Source of the DNA: Calonectria ilicicola | Lineage: Eukaryota; Ascomycota; Sordariomycetes; Hypocreales; Nectriaceae | Direction: 5' to 3' | DNA length: 64,000 nt | Assembly (NCBI GenBank): GCA_020809705.1 | Contig: CP085832.1 | Coordinates: forward strand, 558,001-622,000 | Shown here: one piece after another, positions 20,235-31,265 of the stretch | How the letters are laid out: each line of letters begins with the position of its first letter | Numbering within the stretch: position 1 is the first letter of the stretch | Position numbers and translations under genes: made by a program | The notes under the pieces: model-generated | Told to the model about the DNA's origin: nothing | What the model saw: only the letters and a program-made list of their open reading frames with translations | Database searches by the model: none

Positions 20235-22517
20235 ATGGGGAATCCGTCACTTACTCGCAAGAGGAAGTCGACTTCCGATCATGGAAGCCCACGACAACAA
20301 CTTCTGTCTTCGTATTTCAGCCCCAAGGCTACTGAGAGCAGCCCTGGTAGCAGCCCCGCAACCAATCCCGCAAAGAGTCCTGTGAGCAATCTTGCGAGGA
20401 GCCTTGCAATCCACCCCACGAAGACTCCACCAAGCAGTTTCGCGAAGAGTCCTGTCGGTAACCATGCAAGAAGTCCTGCAAGCCATCCCGTGAAGGTTCC
20501 AGCCAGCAGTCTTGCGAGGAGCCCATTTGGCAATCTTGCAAAAAGTCCTGCCAGTTATACCGCGAGGTCTCCAGCTAGCAATCTTGAAAGGAGTCCTACA
20601 AGCACTCGTGTTGAGACCGCTCCTGCGGACATTCCCTCTCCAGGCGACAATGATGCACCACCAAATCCATGGCTTGGCCCAAATGGCAATCTGCTTCCCG
20701 CCGCTGTTGCCGCGCCCCATATGTGCAAGGAACAGCAAGACCTGCTGGACCTTATCGCCAGTGGAAAAAATGTCTTCTACACAGGATCCGCTGGTTGTGG
20801 AAAGTCGACTGTTTTGAAAGAAGCTGTGAAGATGCTGGAGGCCAAGGGATTGCACGTTGACATCATTGCCCCTACCGGAAGGGCTGCCCTTCACGTCAAC
20901 GGTATGTCCACGTTCAATTACATGGGTTGGACCCCTGCTGCCGATAGGCTTGAGATGAAGGCGATTATCAAAAAGGCAAACCAAAAATTTGTGAAGAAGC
21001 GTCTTATGAAAACCGATGTGCTCGTCATTGATGAGATTAGTATGGTACCAAGCCGTCATCTGGACCGTATTAGCACTTGTATGAAGGCTACTCGTCGATA
21101 TGGAGACTGGAAGCAGACTGGGGATGCTGCGGCTTTTGGGGGAGCTCAGGTTATCGTGACTGGAGACTTTGCTCAATTGCCCCCAGTCAGCCCGTTCTCG
21201 AATTGCGGCGAATGCGGTAAACAGACCTATCACCAAAGACTGGACGACGAGTATATTTGTCCTCAAAACCATGGTCCTTTCCCCGAATCTGACAAATGGG
21301 CCTTTAAAAGCAAAGCTTGGATGGAAGCCAACTTTCAGCCGGTTCATTTGAATGAAATCCATCGCCAAAACAGCAAATCCTTTATCCGAATGCTCCAGAA
21401 ATGTCGCCTTGGTATTCCATTTTCGCAAAAAGAGAAGGACCGCCTTCTCAAGCGCTCGGGGAATGTTGAAAACGCTATTCAGCTTCTCTGCACAAGGAAC
21501 GAGGTCGCTAAGATAAATGACGCAGCCTTGGCGCGATTGAAAACCCCATCACACTCATTCAAAGCTTTGGATGATATCAAATGGGTTGGAAATCGTCCAG
21601 ATTCTAACTTTGATAATTTTGGCAAACGCACCAACGACGGGACCTTGGTGTATTTTGAAGGAAAAGGGTTGGAAACCCAAACTGTTATGCGAAAAGGCAT
21701 GCGGGTTGTGCTTCAGGTTAATCTTGATATGAAGAAGGGATTAGTCAATGGATCGCAGGGTGTTATTATTGGGTTTGAGCCCTATGACATATCAATCCTC
21801 CTTGTAGCCAAAACAAGAAGAACTGAGCACCTGAAGAGATGGCAGCTACTGGTTGGAGAAGATGCAGATTTGAGGGAGAAGCAGATTCGAGCCTTCACAG
21901 AGGAACATCAAAAGAACCCTAGGATGGGGTCAGGTTTCCCTCGTGTACGTTTCAACAACGGCCGAGTTTGGACCATCTACCCCACCTGTAGGACGAGCAC
22001 TTTTGGCGAACAGAAGCCATATCATGTTATACACCGAACCATGATTCCACTCATGGCTGGGTGGGCTGTAAGTGTCCACTTCAGTCAAGGGATGACATTG
22101 GACAATGTCATTGTGGACGTATCAAAGGCTTTTGCAGAAGGTCAGGTCTATGTCGCCCTGTCTCGTGCAACGGGCCTCAAGGGCCTTAGAGTTGACGGGG
22201 GCGAGAGCGGGCTTGAAAAAGCTGTTGCGAACTCAGATGTTCTCGATTTTCTGAGGGAACAATTCGGCGATGAGCTTTTTGATTCGGTCCGCTCCGGCTC
22301 AGACGAGGATGTTGAAACGGACCAAGATACCGACGATGAGGAATCAACCGGAGAGAGTGAGGAGGAAGAATCTGATGGAAGCTGTGAGAGCGATGAGAAA
22401 GATGAATTCTATTGGCAACAGAAATACGGAGACGGGCCGGGAGAAGACGGATCGGACGGAGAAGAATGCGACGAGGAAGGTTGCGGTCTACAAAGACGTG
22501 ATGGAAGAACTTGCTAA
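20235..22517 (+). CDS. PIF1-family DNA helicase with PIP box and octapeptide repeats, 760 aa
   Basis: The protein is an ATP-dependent 5'-3' DNA helicase by family, expected in nuclei or mitochondria. It shows Walker A G-S-A-G-C-G-K-S-T at about 184-191, Walker B V-L-V-I-D-E-I-S near 262, G-D-F-A-Q-L-P-P-V (motif III), and the late motif S-V-H-F-S-Q-G-M-T-L near 614 with V-A-L-S-R-A. A Cys/His cluster (C-G-E-C then C-P-Q-N-H) is inserted after motif III. The N terminus has a basic run R-K-R-K and a PIP box Q-Q-L-L-S-S-Y-F at 21-28, then ten 8-residue [S/T]-P repeats (about residues 40-119). The C terminus is strongly acidic. One exon. It is a PIF1-like paralogue; orthology to yeast Pif1/Rrm3 is unproven. 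Confidence 0.9.
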   Translation: MGNPSLTRKRKSTSDHGSPRQQLLSSYFSPKATESSPGSSPATNPAKSPVSNLARSLAIHPTKTPPSSFAKSPVGNHARSPASHPVKVPASSLARSPFGNLAKSPASYTARSPASNLERSPTSTRVETAPADIPSPGDNDAPPNPWLGPNGNLLPAAVAAPHMCKEQQDLLDLIASGKNVFYTGSAGCGKSTVLKEAVKMLEAKGLHVDIIAPTGRAALHVNGMSTFNYMGWTPAADRLEMKAIIKKANQKFVKKRLMKTDVLVIDEISMVPSRHLDRISTCMKATRRYGDWKQTGDAAAFGGAQVIVTGDFAQLPPVSPFSNCGECGKQTYHQRLDDEYICPQNHGPFPESDKWAFKSKAWMEANFQPVHLNEIHRQNSKSFIRMLQKCRLGIPFSQKEKDRLLKRSGNVENAIQLLCTRNEVAKINDAALARLKTPSHSFKALDDIKWVGNRPDSNFDNFGKRTNDGTLVYFEGKGLETQTVMRKGMRVVLQVNLDMKKGLVNGSQGVIIGFEPYDISILLVAKTRRTEHLKRWQLLVGEDADLREKQIRAFTEEHQKNPRMGSGFPRVRFNNGRVWTIYPTCRTSTFGEQKPYHVIHRTMIPLMAGWAVSVHFSQGMTLDNVIVDVSKAFAEGQVYVALSRATGLKGLRVDGGESGLEKAVANSDVLDFLREQFGDELFDSVRSGSDEDVETDQDTDDEESTGESEEEESDGSCESDEKDEFYWQQKYGDGPGEDGSDGEECDEEGCGLQRRDGRTC
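20352..20591 (+). repeat. In-frame 24-bp coding minisatellite, ten units
   Basis: Ten units of 24 bp encode S-P-x-S-N-L-A-R-like octapeptides; an eleventh partial unit follows. Most units begin with Ser-Pro preceded by Lys or Arg, giving an array of possible proline-directed kinase sites in a disordered linker between the PIP box and the helicase core. Confidence 0.9.
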
Positions 22518-23591
22518 GGCTGGGGTTGCAGGTATGGTATGGAAGCGAAGACAGAAATTTCTACAAATCTAGCGAATTCAATTAGTTCTGGTCATGCAAG
22601 CCCTTCTAGTACAATTTCTGATGAGTATCCAACTGATTTGAACTTGTGTTTGATGAGTTTGATGAGTTTGATATGGGCTACAAGTCGGTAATTTCTAGTT
22701 CATGGTCTCCCAATTTGCAATAGTCCCATGTCGGCGGCATGAGAAACTAGCATCTTTGGTCTCAATTGGATAATCTCATCCTCTCCATGGCTGATGTAGC
22801 ATGCTGACTGTCGGATGCATCGTCTGGTAGTGATAGGCCATGGATTTCGATACGGTCGGGCGCGCTCCGGCTCGCCTTTTTGCGGCCGTTCAATGTCCAC
22901 CTATTAATTTTCTCCCAAATATCTTGAACATGGCTCGGATCACCGGCATTCGATGTGGTATCATAGATCTGGATAGATCACTTGGGGCGATTGGAGCCGG
23001 TGACGGGTGTTGTTGTCTGGCGGGTACTCCCTCTTCTCCCACGTAGCGAATCAAGGTGTGCCATTATGAAATGGGACATCTTCAAAAAATGGTCCTGAAA
23101 TTGACGGAAATGCCCATGGTGGGTTTGTCTTTGATGTGCTTATCAGAGAGAGAGGGCAATGGTATGAAAAGCGGCTGCGGGTGGGGTGGCATGATACCGG
23201 CACCCACTGCAAAATTAGAGGGCGGCGCACTAATCTGGCGCGCTAGCGCAACTACACAGGAATCGTACCGCGTTTGAGTGCTGCACCATCTCACTGGACT
23301 ACAGTTGGTCATAGCGATTCGCCAATTTTATACGGTTCTCATTTGCTGTCAACATCCTTGATGCATAAACGGACTGAACATATATGAATAAGAAACTTCT
23401 CATAGAGAAAAATGGAGATGATCAAAATCCAATTAAACAACACCGCGCCTGCATCAATACAATTCTATCTGTCGGGGAATCCTTCGCTCAATTGCCCACC
23501 CAATCCCATCCCACCATCGTTATTTTCCTTGCCGAAAAAATAAAATAAACACCAAGTACTTAATATGCAAGAGGTATCAAAACATGATTCA
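22518..23591. other. Intergenic, no supported gene
   Basis: A weak tRNA-like stretch on the minus strand near 23240-23310 has an A-box-like and a B-box-like sequence but poor stems, so I do not call it. Otherwise nothing is recognised. Confidence 0.4.
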
Positions 23592-24344
23592 TCAAAGTTC
23601 AGACTTGCGGGTCTCTCCTGGGCCCTCCACTTTTGAAGTGTTGCCGAGTCGCTGGCCGTGGATGCGGTCTCGCTCCTTCATAGACGCCTCCTTATCGAGA
23701 TTGCCAGGGCTGGCAATAAGCGCGCCAAATAGATTAAAGATGTTGCTAGCACGTAGCGTCATGCAATAATATAGTGTGATGCCAACAACAAGAATCTCCT
23801 CATGGCATCGCCGATCGTAGGCTTTGGGTCCAATGAACTCGAGCATAGCCATTTTGTGTGTGGCAAACGAGTTGGCAGTAAATCGGGCCACAGGTAGCTG
23901 ATTCTCGTCCATGCAGGTAAAGGTCCAGTGTTTAAGAGTTGTTTCGCCGGTCCAGTACATAGCCATAGGCACATCAGGCCCGCGGGAGTAGTTGTATGAG
24001 AGATGAGTGTAGGAGGTTTCTAGGCGCTTCAGGGCCTTGATCTTTCCCTTCATGCCATACAGTTCGTAATCGGCATTAATATTAACGGCATGAATTTTGC
24101 CTGTGCCGAAAACTGAATCATCGGCGCATTTCTTAAATGACATGATGGGCGAGAAGGGGTTCTTGTAATCAACATAATAAATCGGCTTGTCGGGACTGTC
24201 TGTGTTTGAGATGCGGGCTCCCCACTGTTTCCATGAGAAGTCCACTGTAAGTGTTGTGTCGGCGGTATAATTCTCCTCGCTTGGGGTGATTTGGGGCATG
24301 TCCAGCATGACCCCAGGCTGGATGGAGCGACGGTCGAGCAACAT
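23592..24344 (-). CDS. Hypothetical protein, possible Tubby/LURP1-like fold, 250 aa
   Basis: The single-exon ORF has a good ATG. The middle (about residues 30-185) is rich in alternating strands with Trp and Tyr (F-S-W-K-Q-W-G, I-Y-Y-V-D-Y-K, M-Y-W-T-G-E-T-T-L-K-H-W-T-F) and resembles the phospholipid scramblase/LURP1/Tubby-C beta-barrel class by pattern only. A hydrophobic helix follows near 180-210 (I-L-V-V-G-I-T-L-Y-Y-C-M), then a charged tail. That could make it a tail-anchored membrane protein. I do not recognise a named family with certainty. Confidence 0.6.
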   Translation of the reverse strand: MLLDRRSIQPGVMLDMPQITPSEENYTADTTLTVDFSWKQWGARISNTDSPDKPIYYVDYKNPFSPIMSFKKCADDSVFGTGKIHAVNINADYELYGMKGKIKALKRLETSYTHLSYNYSRGPDVPMAMYWTGETTLKHWTFTCMDENQLPVARFTANSFATHKMAMLEFIGPKAYDRRCHEEILVVGITLYYCMTLRASNIFNLFGALIASPGNLDKEASMKERDRIHGQRLGNTSKVEGPGETRKSEL

Positions 24345-25130
24345 GATGACGGTGAAATTGGATTTTTGGATAATTAACCTTGGACAATTGGCTTTGACTG
24401 GCGACAGGAAGGATGAGATTCAACTTATATGCGCAAACACAGCTTGCTTCTTAGTAAAAAATGTCAACGTCACCCCAGTTTGCATGGGCATGAAATATGA
24501 AATGACGAGGCGCAGCAGCTGTCAGCCGCCTTTGATGGGTATTTCTCGAAGGTGTTCTAGGCCATATTTGGGCAATACAATCGGGTGGACCAATGGGCGG
24601 TAGCCAAGCCGGCCACGAACCCTGCGCAGATGGCCAATGCTGAGCGTTGGTCAGAATCCAAATGCTAGGTTTCAATCTCCCCTCTGAGGCTAAGAAAGTT
24701 TCTTCGGTCCCAGATCCAGAATTCTGCCTTGGTCCCGTCGATTTGCAACAGGGTCGAATGTTCCACCTGGGGTCGTGGCCCCTTCGAAAGGATCTCTTCC
24801 CGGATGAAACGGCAGTTCTGGCAAGGTTTTGTAGCTTGGTCAGCGGTAGTTGTTTACGAAAACTACAGTGAGCCATCTGGGGCGCATCCTGCCGCTGAAG
24901 GATGAAACGGGGCCCCGGTTAGGCTGACACGGGGCACCTCTGCTGTTGATCAACAAGGTAGAGAATCCTGGCTAATTAGCACTACACCATCGTATTGACA
25001 TAAATTGCAAAATTCAAATTTATTAGGATGAAAAGCTTCAAAGGGTATCGGCACAGAGGATAACTGTGCGACAAGAAAATTACTAAGACATATACGATTA
25101 GTCTGAATTTTGCTTTCACCACCTAGTCGT
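24345..25130. other. Intergenic, no supported gene
   Basis: A 141-codon minus open frame at 24451-24876 shows no domain and lies upstream of the previous gene. Nothing else is seen. Confidence 0.35.
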
Positions 25131-26061
25131 CTACATCTTGGCTCCCCTAGCCTCCAGCATCTCAACGATATCAGCGAAGCCCCTCGTCTTGGCAATTTCA
25201 TAACAGCTGACACCAGCCGCATCTTGAGCCTTGGGGTCAGCTCCTCGAGCTAAAAGGACTTCCACAGACCCTTTTTGGCCTTTTCTACAAGCTCGATATA
25301 ATGGCGATCCGACTGATTCGGATGGCTCATCCCAATCTTGCCACCAATGATATTTCTCCTCAATATCCAGTCCGTAGTCAAGCAGAAGAGCCAACGCTTC
25401 TGTGTTTCCGACTTCTGCAGCTGCGGTTACAGCGCCAGAGAGTGTGAATGGAGTAGCTTTATACTCAAGCATGAGCTTAAGGAAGTCCAGTGAAGTCGAC
25501 TTTCCGGCCACGACCCCGCATGCGGGGGATAGCGAGTAAGCCGACTGGTGGGTGTTTGGACCATGTCTACACAAAATTAGTATCATTTTCGCAAGGGCGA
25601 CAAGGTAGTTGGTCAAAAGGGCCCTACCCGTGCTCGAGGAGCCATCTTCCCCGATTGACGTCTGCGTCAGCGGCTGCAGCCGCAAACAAGCTGCCTATAG
25701 TGTCATTCCAATGTGCATTAAGATCAAACCCATGATCCACGAGTGTTTGCAGGGTTTCTATAGAGCGACTGCAGCAAACGTTCAAAAAGAAGTCATCGTT
25801 ATGTGATGATGCTGGGGGACTAAAGCCTTGCCTAAAGGTCCACTGAAGGACATTAGGCTTATCGCTGCAAACAGCAGTACTCGCAATGTCATGCAATGCT
25901 GGCTCCTCATCTTTTGGTGGTTCAGGTGAAGTGCGCGATGATTCTGGCTGGGTGTATGATGGGGGCCATAGTTCCTGGAGGGTTTTCAAATCGCCCGAGG
26001 CCGCTGCCTCAAGCATTTGATCGCGCAGGCTGGAACTTTTAGCTTCTGGGGCGGCTGCCAT
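25131..26061 (-). CDS. Ankyrin-repeat protein, two exons, 289 aa
   Basis: Exons 25628-26061 and 25131-25566 (minus) join across a 61-bp intron at L-L-E-H-G. The ATG at 26061 is used because the longer frame begins with TTG. Ankyrin units are visible: M-L-E-A-A-A-S-G-D-L-K-T-L-Q, then S-I-E-T-L-Q-T-L-V-D-H-G-F-D-L-N, then N-T-E-A-L-A-L-L-L-D-Y-G-L-D-I, and a good last unit G-S-P-L-Y-R-A-C-R-K-G-Q-K-G-S-V-E-V-L-L. The repeats mediate protein binding; no enzymatic domain is attached. The partner is unknown. Confidence 0.8.
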
Positions 26062-26877
26062 AGCGGCTATGCGAACAGTAAATCTGGATGCAAGGTGAAG
26101 GTTAGACAAGCCGAAGATTAAATAAAAAAAGTTCCCAATTCAATAAAACGTATGCAAGTGACTCAGGGAAGCAGTGCGGGGTTGTAAACCAACCAGAAGC
26201 GACCACTCCGCCCTTGTTAGGCGAATATGCAGGATTGATACAAACCAACAAATACGAAGAAAAGTGTATGGGGCGCAATGCAGCCATGTTTCAGCCAGTC
26301 AGCTTACCCAAGTCCTTATGAAATGAATGATTCTAAATCTGAATACATCATCGCCACCCCCTCAAAAATCCCTCGGTCGGACCGTTTCCGCATTCTTACT
26401 ATGTCTCGGGCTCCACGAATAGGATGACCAAAGCAGAAACAAAAGTGCCCAACAGAGAATGTTGGCTTGAACGTTCTCAGCTGAAGTGGATCAAACCTGT
26501 TAGCCCGTCATTATGAGCTGAGCTGATTTTAAGCCTCATTTCCAGAAATGGCAGGTATTGTCGTATTGGAATGGATTCCCGAGGTTTCAGAGTAAGCACG
26601 GGAAGGGAATTTGTTATGTGCTGCTGGAAAAACGGCCCGTGAACCAGTACGAGTTCATGGTGTCAGGAGATGACAGGAACGGATAGAACGGAACGAGCAC
26701 ATCAGTACGAAATGCACATTCTACTCTTCGGGTACATGGACGAAAAATTATAAATAGTCTAGGTGTTCTACGCCATGATGCTCATCATTCTTCCATAGGT
26801 CAAATACAACAGAGACCAAGAAATCCATCAAATCATCGTTTTCAATTCAATCCACGCAGTGCGTGCAAAGCAAGAAG
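26062..26877. promoter_or_regulatory. Divergent promoter of ankyrin gene and secreted-protein gene
   Basis: The two genes are head to head across 816 bp. A TATAAAT-like box lies near 26749. No further element is recognised. Confidence 0.35.
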
Positions 26878-27588
26878 ATGCGTCTTGCAACCAAATACGC
26901 CTCCTCGTTCCTTCTTGGAATCGTCTCCTTACTCTTTTTATGTCTGTCTTTTCAGGCACAAGGAGTCTCGGCAGCGCCTGTGGCTGGACTCTCTGATATT
27001 ACATCCGAAAACATCCATTCTCTTGAGCAACGGACCAAACCCAGTCTCCCCACCACCCGCGCTGAGGTTGAGGGTTGGATCAACGACAATCCCTTCAAGA
27101 AGAAGAAGAAGGAAGGATTTTTCTTCACTGGCTTTGACTCAGTTGCTACTGAAATTAATGCAAGAGATGCCTGGAGGAAATCGAAAGACAAGGCTAAAAG
27201 TGAAGGTCTTGTTACCATTGATGACGTTTGGGCCCCCAAGCTTAAAGGGAACGTTTTTGACTCGGGCTTTTGGAATGATGAGAAGGATCCAGCCACTAAA
27301 GCCAAGAAATTTGACCAGTGGACCAAATGGGCCTCAAGTGTTTATGCTGAGCACGCGGGCAAGCACAGTCCTGGCAAAAAAGTATGGCTTTTGATGCCGA
27401 AAGCCGCGAATAGAAAGGCACTGGCGACTAGTGTGTTTACCAAGGAAGAGTTTCCCCAACTGAAGGACGAGGGATCTACTATTGAGTTCTGGGAATGGCC
27501 TGACGTCAAGAAGGATATCCCGAATAAGCCTACCCATCCTGACACTTGGTGGAAGAGTGGTGATGCGACTCCTGCTACTCGACCATAG
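26878..27588 (+). CDS. Secreted hypothetical protein, 236 aa
   Basis: The ATG at 26878 gives a strong signal peptide (Y-A-S-S-F-L-L-G-I-V-S-L-L-F-L-C-L-S-F), with a likely cut near A-P-V-A. The mature protein is polar and lysine-rich with a K-K-K-K-K run. It contains F-F-F-T-G-F-D near residue 80, K-V-W-L-L-M-P-K near 170 and several conserved-looking Trp (W-A-P-K, F-W-E-W-P, T-W-W-K). No Cys pairs are seen in the mature part. I do not recognise the family. It could be a secreted enzyme or a host- or competitor-directed effector; neither is shown by sequence alone. Confidence 0.75.
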   Translation: MRLATKYASSFLLGIVSLLFLCLSFQAQGVSAAPVAGLSDITSENIHSLEQRTKPSLPTTRAEVEGWINDNPFKKKKKEGFFFTGFDSVATEINARDAWRKSKDKAKSEGLVTIDDVWAPKLKGNVFDSGFWNDEKDPATKAKKFDQWTKWASSVYAEHAGKHSPGKKVWLLMPKAANRKALATSVFTKEEFPQLKDEGSTIEFWEWPDVKKDIPNKPTHPDTWWKSGDATPATRP

Positions 27589-29407
27589 TTTCCTACAGGC
27601 TACGGCTCAGTAGAATGGCATGGCATGTAGAGTCTTTCTGGGATTCTTTTTTTTTTTGGATGTGATGATTAGTTTTATGAGCATAGTTGGGGATAGCAGG
27701 CCCTGCCGTTAGCCTATTTAGACCAAGATAAGACAAACTCTGAAACTAAGCAAACTTGTTCCTTTTATATCCATACCAAATCAACATATCTTTATCACGT
27801 CGCGTTTGCATCATATTGCAATTTGTGAATTAGTCAATAGAAGCATTCATTGACGATATTTGCATAGATAGTCACAAGATCAAGGTCAGCTTATTTAAGG
27901 GGAATTCACTCATAATGCACCACAAGTCTACAGAGAAGATTTATTAGATTAAGGTGACATGGCAGCATTGATTAGATCTCAGAGTATTTTCTGGGGTCCC
28001 AACGCCAAGATATTTACCATGAATATTACTAATTAAGATACAAGAAGCACTTAATCTTGAGTAAAAAAAAGACTATCAAACACCCGACGTTTTCTTTGAA
28101 ATCTGCTACTCTAAAACACAGAAGCCTGCACACTGAGGGCAACTTTCGCCCCAAAAACTTTTTTTATAATGACATTTTATTACAATATTAATTAGAGTCA
28201 ACGATTTGGAATACCTTTAGACTCAAATCGTCATTGCGTATTCTGAGAGTGAATAATGAATGACCAACACCTCGGTGGCGTAGGCAAGTCATCGCCTTGC
28301 GGATAATAGTCGCCTTTCTCATCAAGCTCACAGCCGTAATTGCTTCGGTTAAGTCATTTATAAAGCCAAGTACGTTTATAGCACTGGACAGTAAGCACCT
28401 TCTGTCTGCTATTGGAAGAACTGGCATAGTTTTCTACGTGAGCGTGTGATTAAATTTCCTTTTATCCCGCGAGTTCTACACAGATCCGTTGCCTCACGGT
28501 GTACCACTTCAATTCAAAAAGGATCTTGATTGTTGGTGATAACTTAAGACTAGGAGGCATTTCATCCCGTTGTTGGGCAATCACATCTAGCCGCCCTGGG
28601 TTTTGACAGTGTTAGTGGATCCATTTGTTGGCTGAAATCATAGCGAAGTCGGCTAAAATATTGTCACAATACAGACCAACCAACATCTGCTTCGGCACAG
28701 GCACAATTCCAATAATTGCTCACTTTCAACTAGCATGTTAGTCAAATATTGTTGGTTGAAAGTTGGTTTCCGTGAACATTCTGGCTGAAGTTGGGCATCG
28801 CCATTATTGACTGGGCGCAGTTGCGGGTTGTGGGTTTGAAAAAGTGCAATGAGCATGTGTTGGCCCAAAGTTAGACCCAAATGGTGTCCTTCGGCTGGCG
28901 AAGGCAACTCCACGATAAAGTCAAGTATTGTTGATTGTTTCAACCAATAAGCTCCATTTCGACATGGGTGCAGTGAGGTGATGTGTAAGCGCTGGGAACT
29001 GTAATATTGTGACGAATGTGTTGTTGGTGTTGTGCAGTATGAATACTGACCTGTTCAAAGACAAAGGCAGGCTAACCAAATGGCCGCGTAGGGGTGTTGA
29101 GCACAATCTGGGCGTGTTCCCGTCGAATATCCTTGCAATTTGCTTTCTAATTCTAGATCGACTAGAGGTGGCACAGGTCACAAATCAGGGGGCGCGTGTA
29201 AAAGCGACCAACTGGTGAAGTTAAAGAATTCGGAATGGCAACGGCCTGAAAACTTGTACCATATGCTATAAGAATCATGCCGTGTCCCACGAAATGGATT
29301 CGGTTTATACTCAACAACAACCAAATCCGCAAAATCGACAGCCTATTTAAGCAATAAGCAGTCAGCCTATCCAACCCTTCAATCTATTACTGATCCTTAC
29401 AGTCGCC
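27589..29407. other. Long intergenic stretch, no supported gene
   Basis: Minus ORFs of 79-96 codons (28188-28427, 28653-28943, 28921-29181) show no motif and overlap one another in different frames. A T-run at 27647-27657 follows the previous gene. I see no RNA gene. Confidence 0.35.
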
Positions 29408-30159
29408 ATGGCAAATGGCCCTTCCTTCTTATTTAATCTTGAGGATATCGACAATGCCTTGGAGGATCATCACAGCAAACCCTTTTTGCTCTACGTCCTC
29501 TTACGTACAGTTAATGGAGTCTATGTCGACTTTCTTCAACAAGGTGGACAGAAACCACATGTAGTTCTACGCCTTGTTTTTAAAGAGCCAGCCCAACGTG
29601 CCGACGGATATGGTGATCTTCATTACTACCATGGATGCATCCTGACAATGGATTTTGGTGGTAATGAGTGTGACGAAGGGGTCTTTCATCTCAAATTGAC
29701 ACCCAAAAATGAGGCACCAAACCCAAAAGAAGCCCCATTTCAATTTCCTCTTGTAAAATCGGATCTCCACACGTGGATGTGGATTTTTATTCTGCGAGGA
29801 GACTGCAATGTCCTGAAAGACGGAGGCTTTCTGGAAGCGGATACTGAAAACCACCTCTCCGATTTGACCTTGTTCAAATTTGTTCCTGATGACCCTGTGA
29901 CTCGGGCGATGGATGGATGCCGCGACGTTGTGTGAGTTAGCCCTAGTATTTCATTCGAAGATACTAGCATTACGGTTTCGAAACAACGAGCGCTAATAAC
30001 GGAAATTACAGGTCCCAGTGGGTGATAAGACTGCACTCTTTGGGATTTATTGATTGGGATAAGGACTCTCAGACTGAAGGAGGTATTAGTCTTGATCGAG
30101 AATTGGGGATGAGATTTCATGCTTATGGGGAACAACTACCAAATAACCAACCAGCGTGA
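29408..30159 (+). CDS. Hypothetical protein, two exons, 223 aa
   Basis: Exons 29408-29931 and 30012-30159 join with a good intron (GTGAGT, GCTAAT branch, TTACAG). The protein begins M-A-N-G-P-S-F-L-F-N and is soluble, with no signal peptide or membrane helix. Trp- and Phe-rich strands occur in the middle (T-W-M-W-I-F-I-L-R-G-D). I recognise no family. The correct splice and the even codon quality support a real gene. Confidence 0.6.
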
Positions 30160-31265
30160 TAGCCGTGGTAACAGAATTGTCGCGGCGCCTCTGCTACCGT
30201 TGATAGAGGAATCTTTCTCGATGACAATTTTTCTCGAATCGAGCGGTATGGAAGCTGGCAGTTGCCAGACAAGCGGTAGTCTAGTCATGCGCAATGGGAC
30301 ATGGGAGCTGCGAAAGAAGCCCATTTGGTCATATGTGGAGAGCGGTCTAGGAGTGTACGACATAGTTTGACCTGGGCGATACCATAGTTTCATTTTGTAG
30401 CTTTAACCTAGGCATAGGATTGATAAGTTAAGTACGAAGTGATTATGGTAGGGGGTGCGTGGCAGATAGTTGGCCAGATTTACTAGTTGTCACTGGATCA
30501 TCATATAAGAATGCTGGTATTGCTGGCGAACTTAATTTTGACACGGCACCAATGTCCACATTTTCTTTTTCTGTTTTTGGTGTTTCAAGATGACGGTAAA
30601 TAACAGTGACATGCTGCTTGGACAGGATAAAAATAGAATAGGCCAGAACGATTTCGCAGTCATGAAATGGCCAGTTTTCCACCCGAATACGCAATCTCTC
30701 AATAAGATTTTGCATGAGGTCTTCAAAAGGCTCACATTGATCATCCATACATATCACAGTGTCCCGCGGCCCTAACTCAATTCGACAAATGTGGCTTTTG
30801 ATCGTAAGGAGGATGGATGCTTCTGATGCAGCCCAGTGAACCAACTGCTGCTCTAACAGGCTAAAATAGCCAGAGACAGCTGTCCGGGCGCACGGCGAAC
30901 CTAGCGAAAGCCATTTTCAGTGTACCGATTAACTATCCTTATTTTCCCACATGTTTCTGGCGAAGCAACCAAGGCCCAGCTTTTGACGTCAATTTGGCTT
31001 GTTACATTCGTTAATGCCACGATTTGGGCCATTCATTAGCAGGTGTGATGCGATGGTGGTTTGGCTTCGCAGCCTGTTTGCGCCGCCCTGTCTGTCACGG
31101 GCTCCAGCTGAGCTAAGCAGGTGTGCCAGGGAACCAACAGGCCGATCCCTACGAGGTAAGTAAGCTTCTATTTATTTTGCTTGTAACGCCCACCTTCCCT
31201 CAAATATTTCCAGTTCGGCTCTCACAAATCTTTTCTTTCTCTCATTCATCTCACATTCCACCACA
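30160..31265. other. Intergenic with one long open frame of doubtful status
   Basis: Apart from the open minus frame listed at 30443-30930, nothing is seen. The 3' part is the promoter of the gene at 31266. Confidence 0.35.
30443..30930 (-). pseudogene. Possible gene fragment lacking a start codon
   Basis: An open minus frame of about 160 codons reads protein-like sequence (H-W-A-A-S-E-A-S-I-L-L-T-I-K, then F-H-D-C-E-I-V-L-A-Y) but has no in-frame ATG at its 5' end; a stop lies just upstream of about 30930. It may be the last exon of a broken gene or a chance frame. No family is recognised. Confidence 0.25.

Noticed and set aside
20247..21428. 393-codon minus-strand open frame
   Set aside because: It is antisense to the helicase core and its repeat region and has no motif of its own.
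23240..23312. tRNA-like sequence on the minus strand
   Set aside because: It has an A-box-like and a B-box-like segment (GGTACGATTCC), but acceptor and anticodon stems do not pair well.
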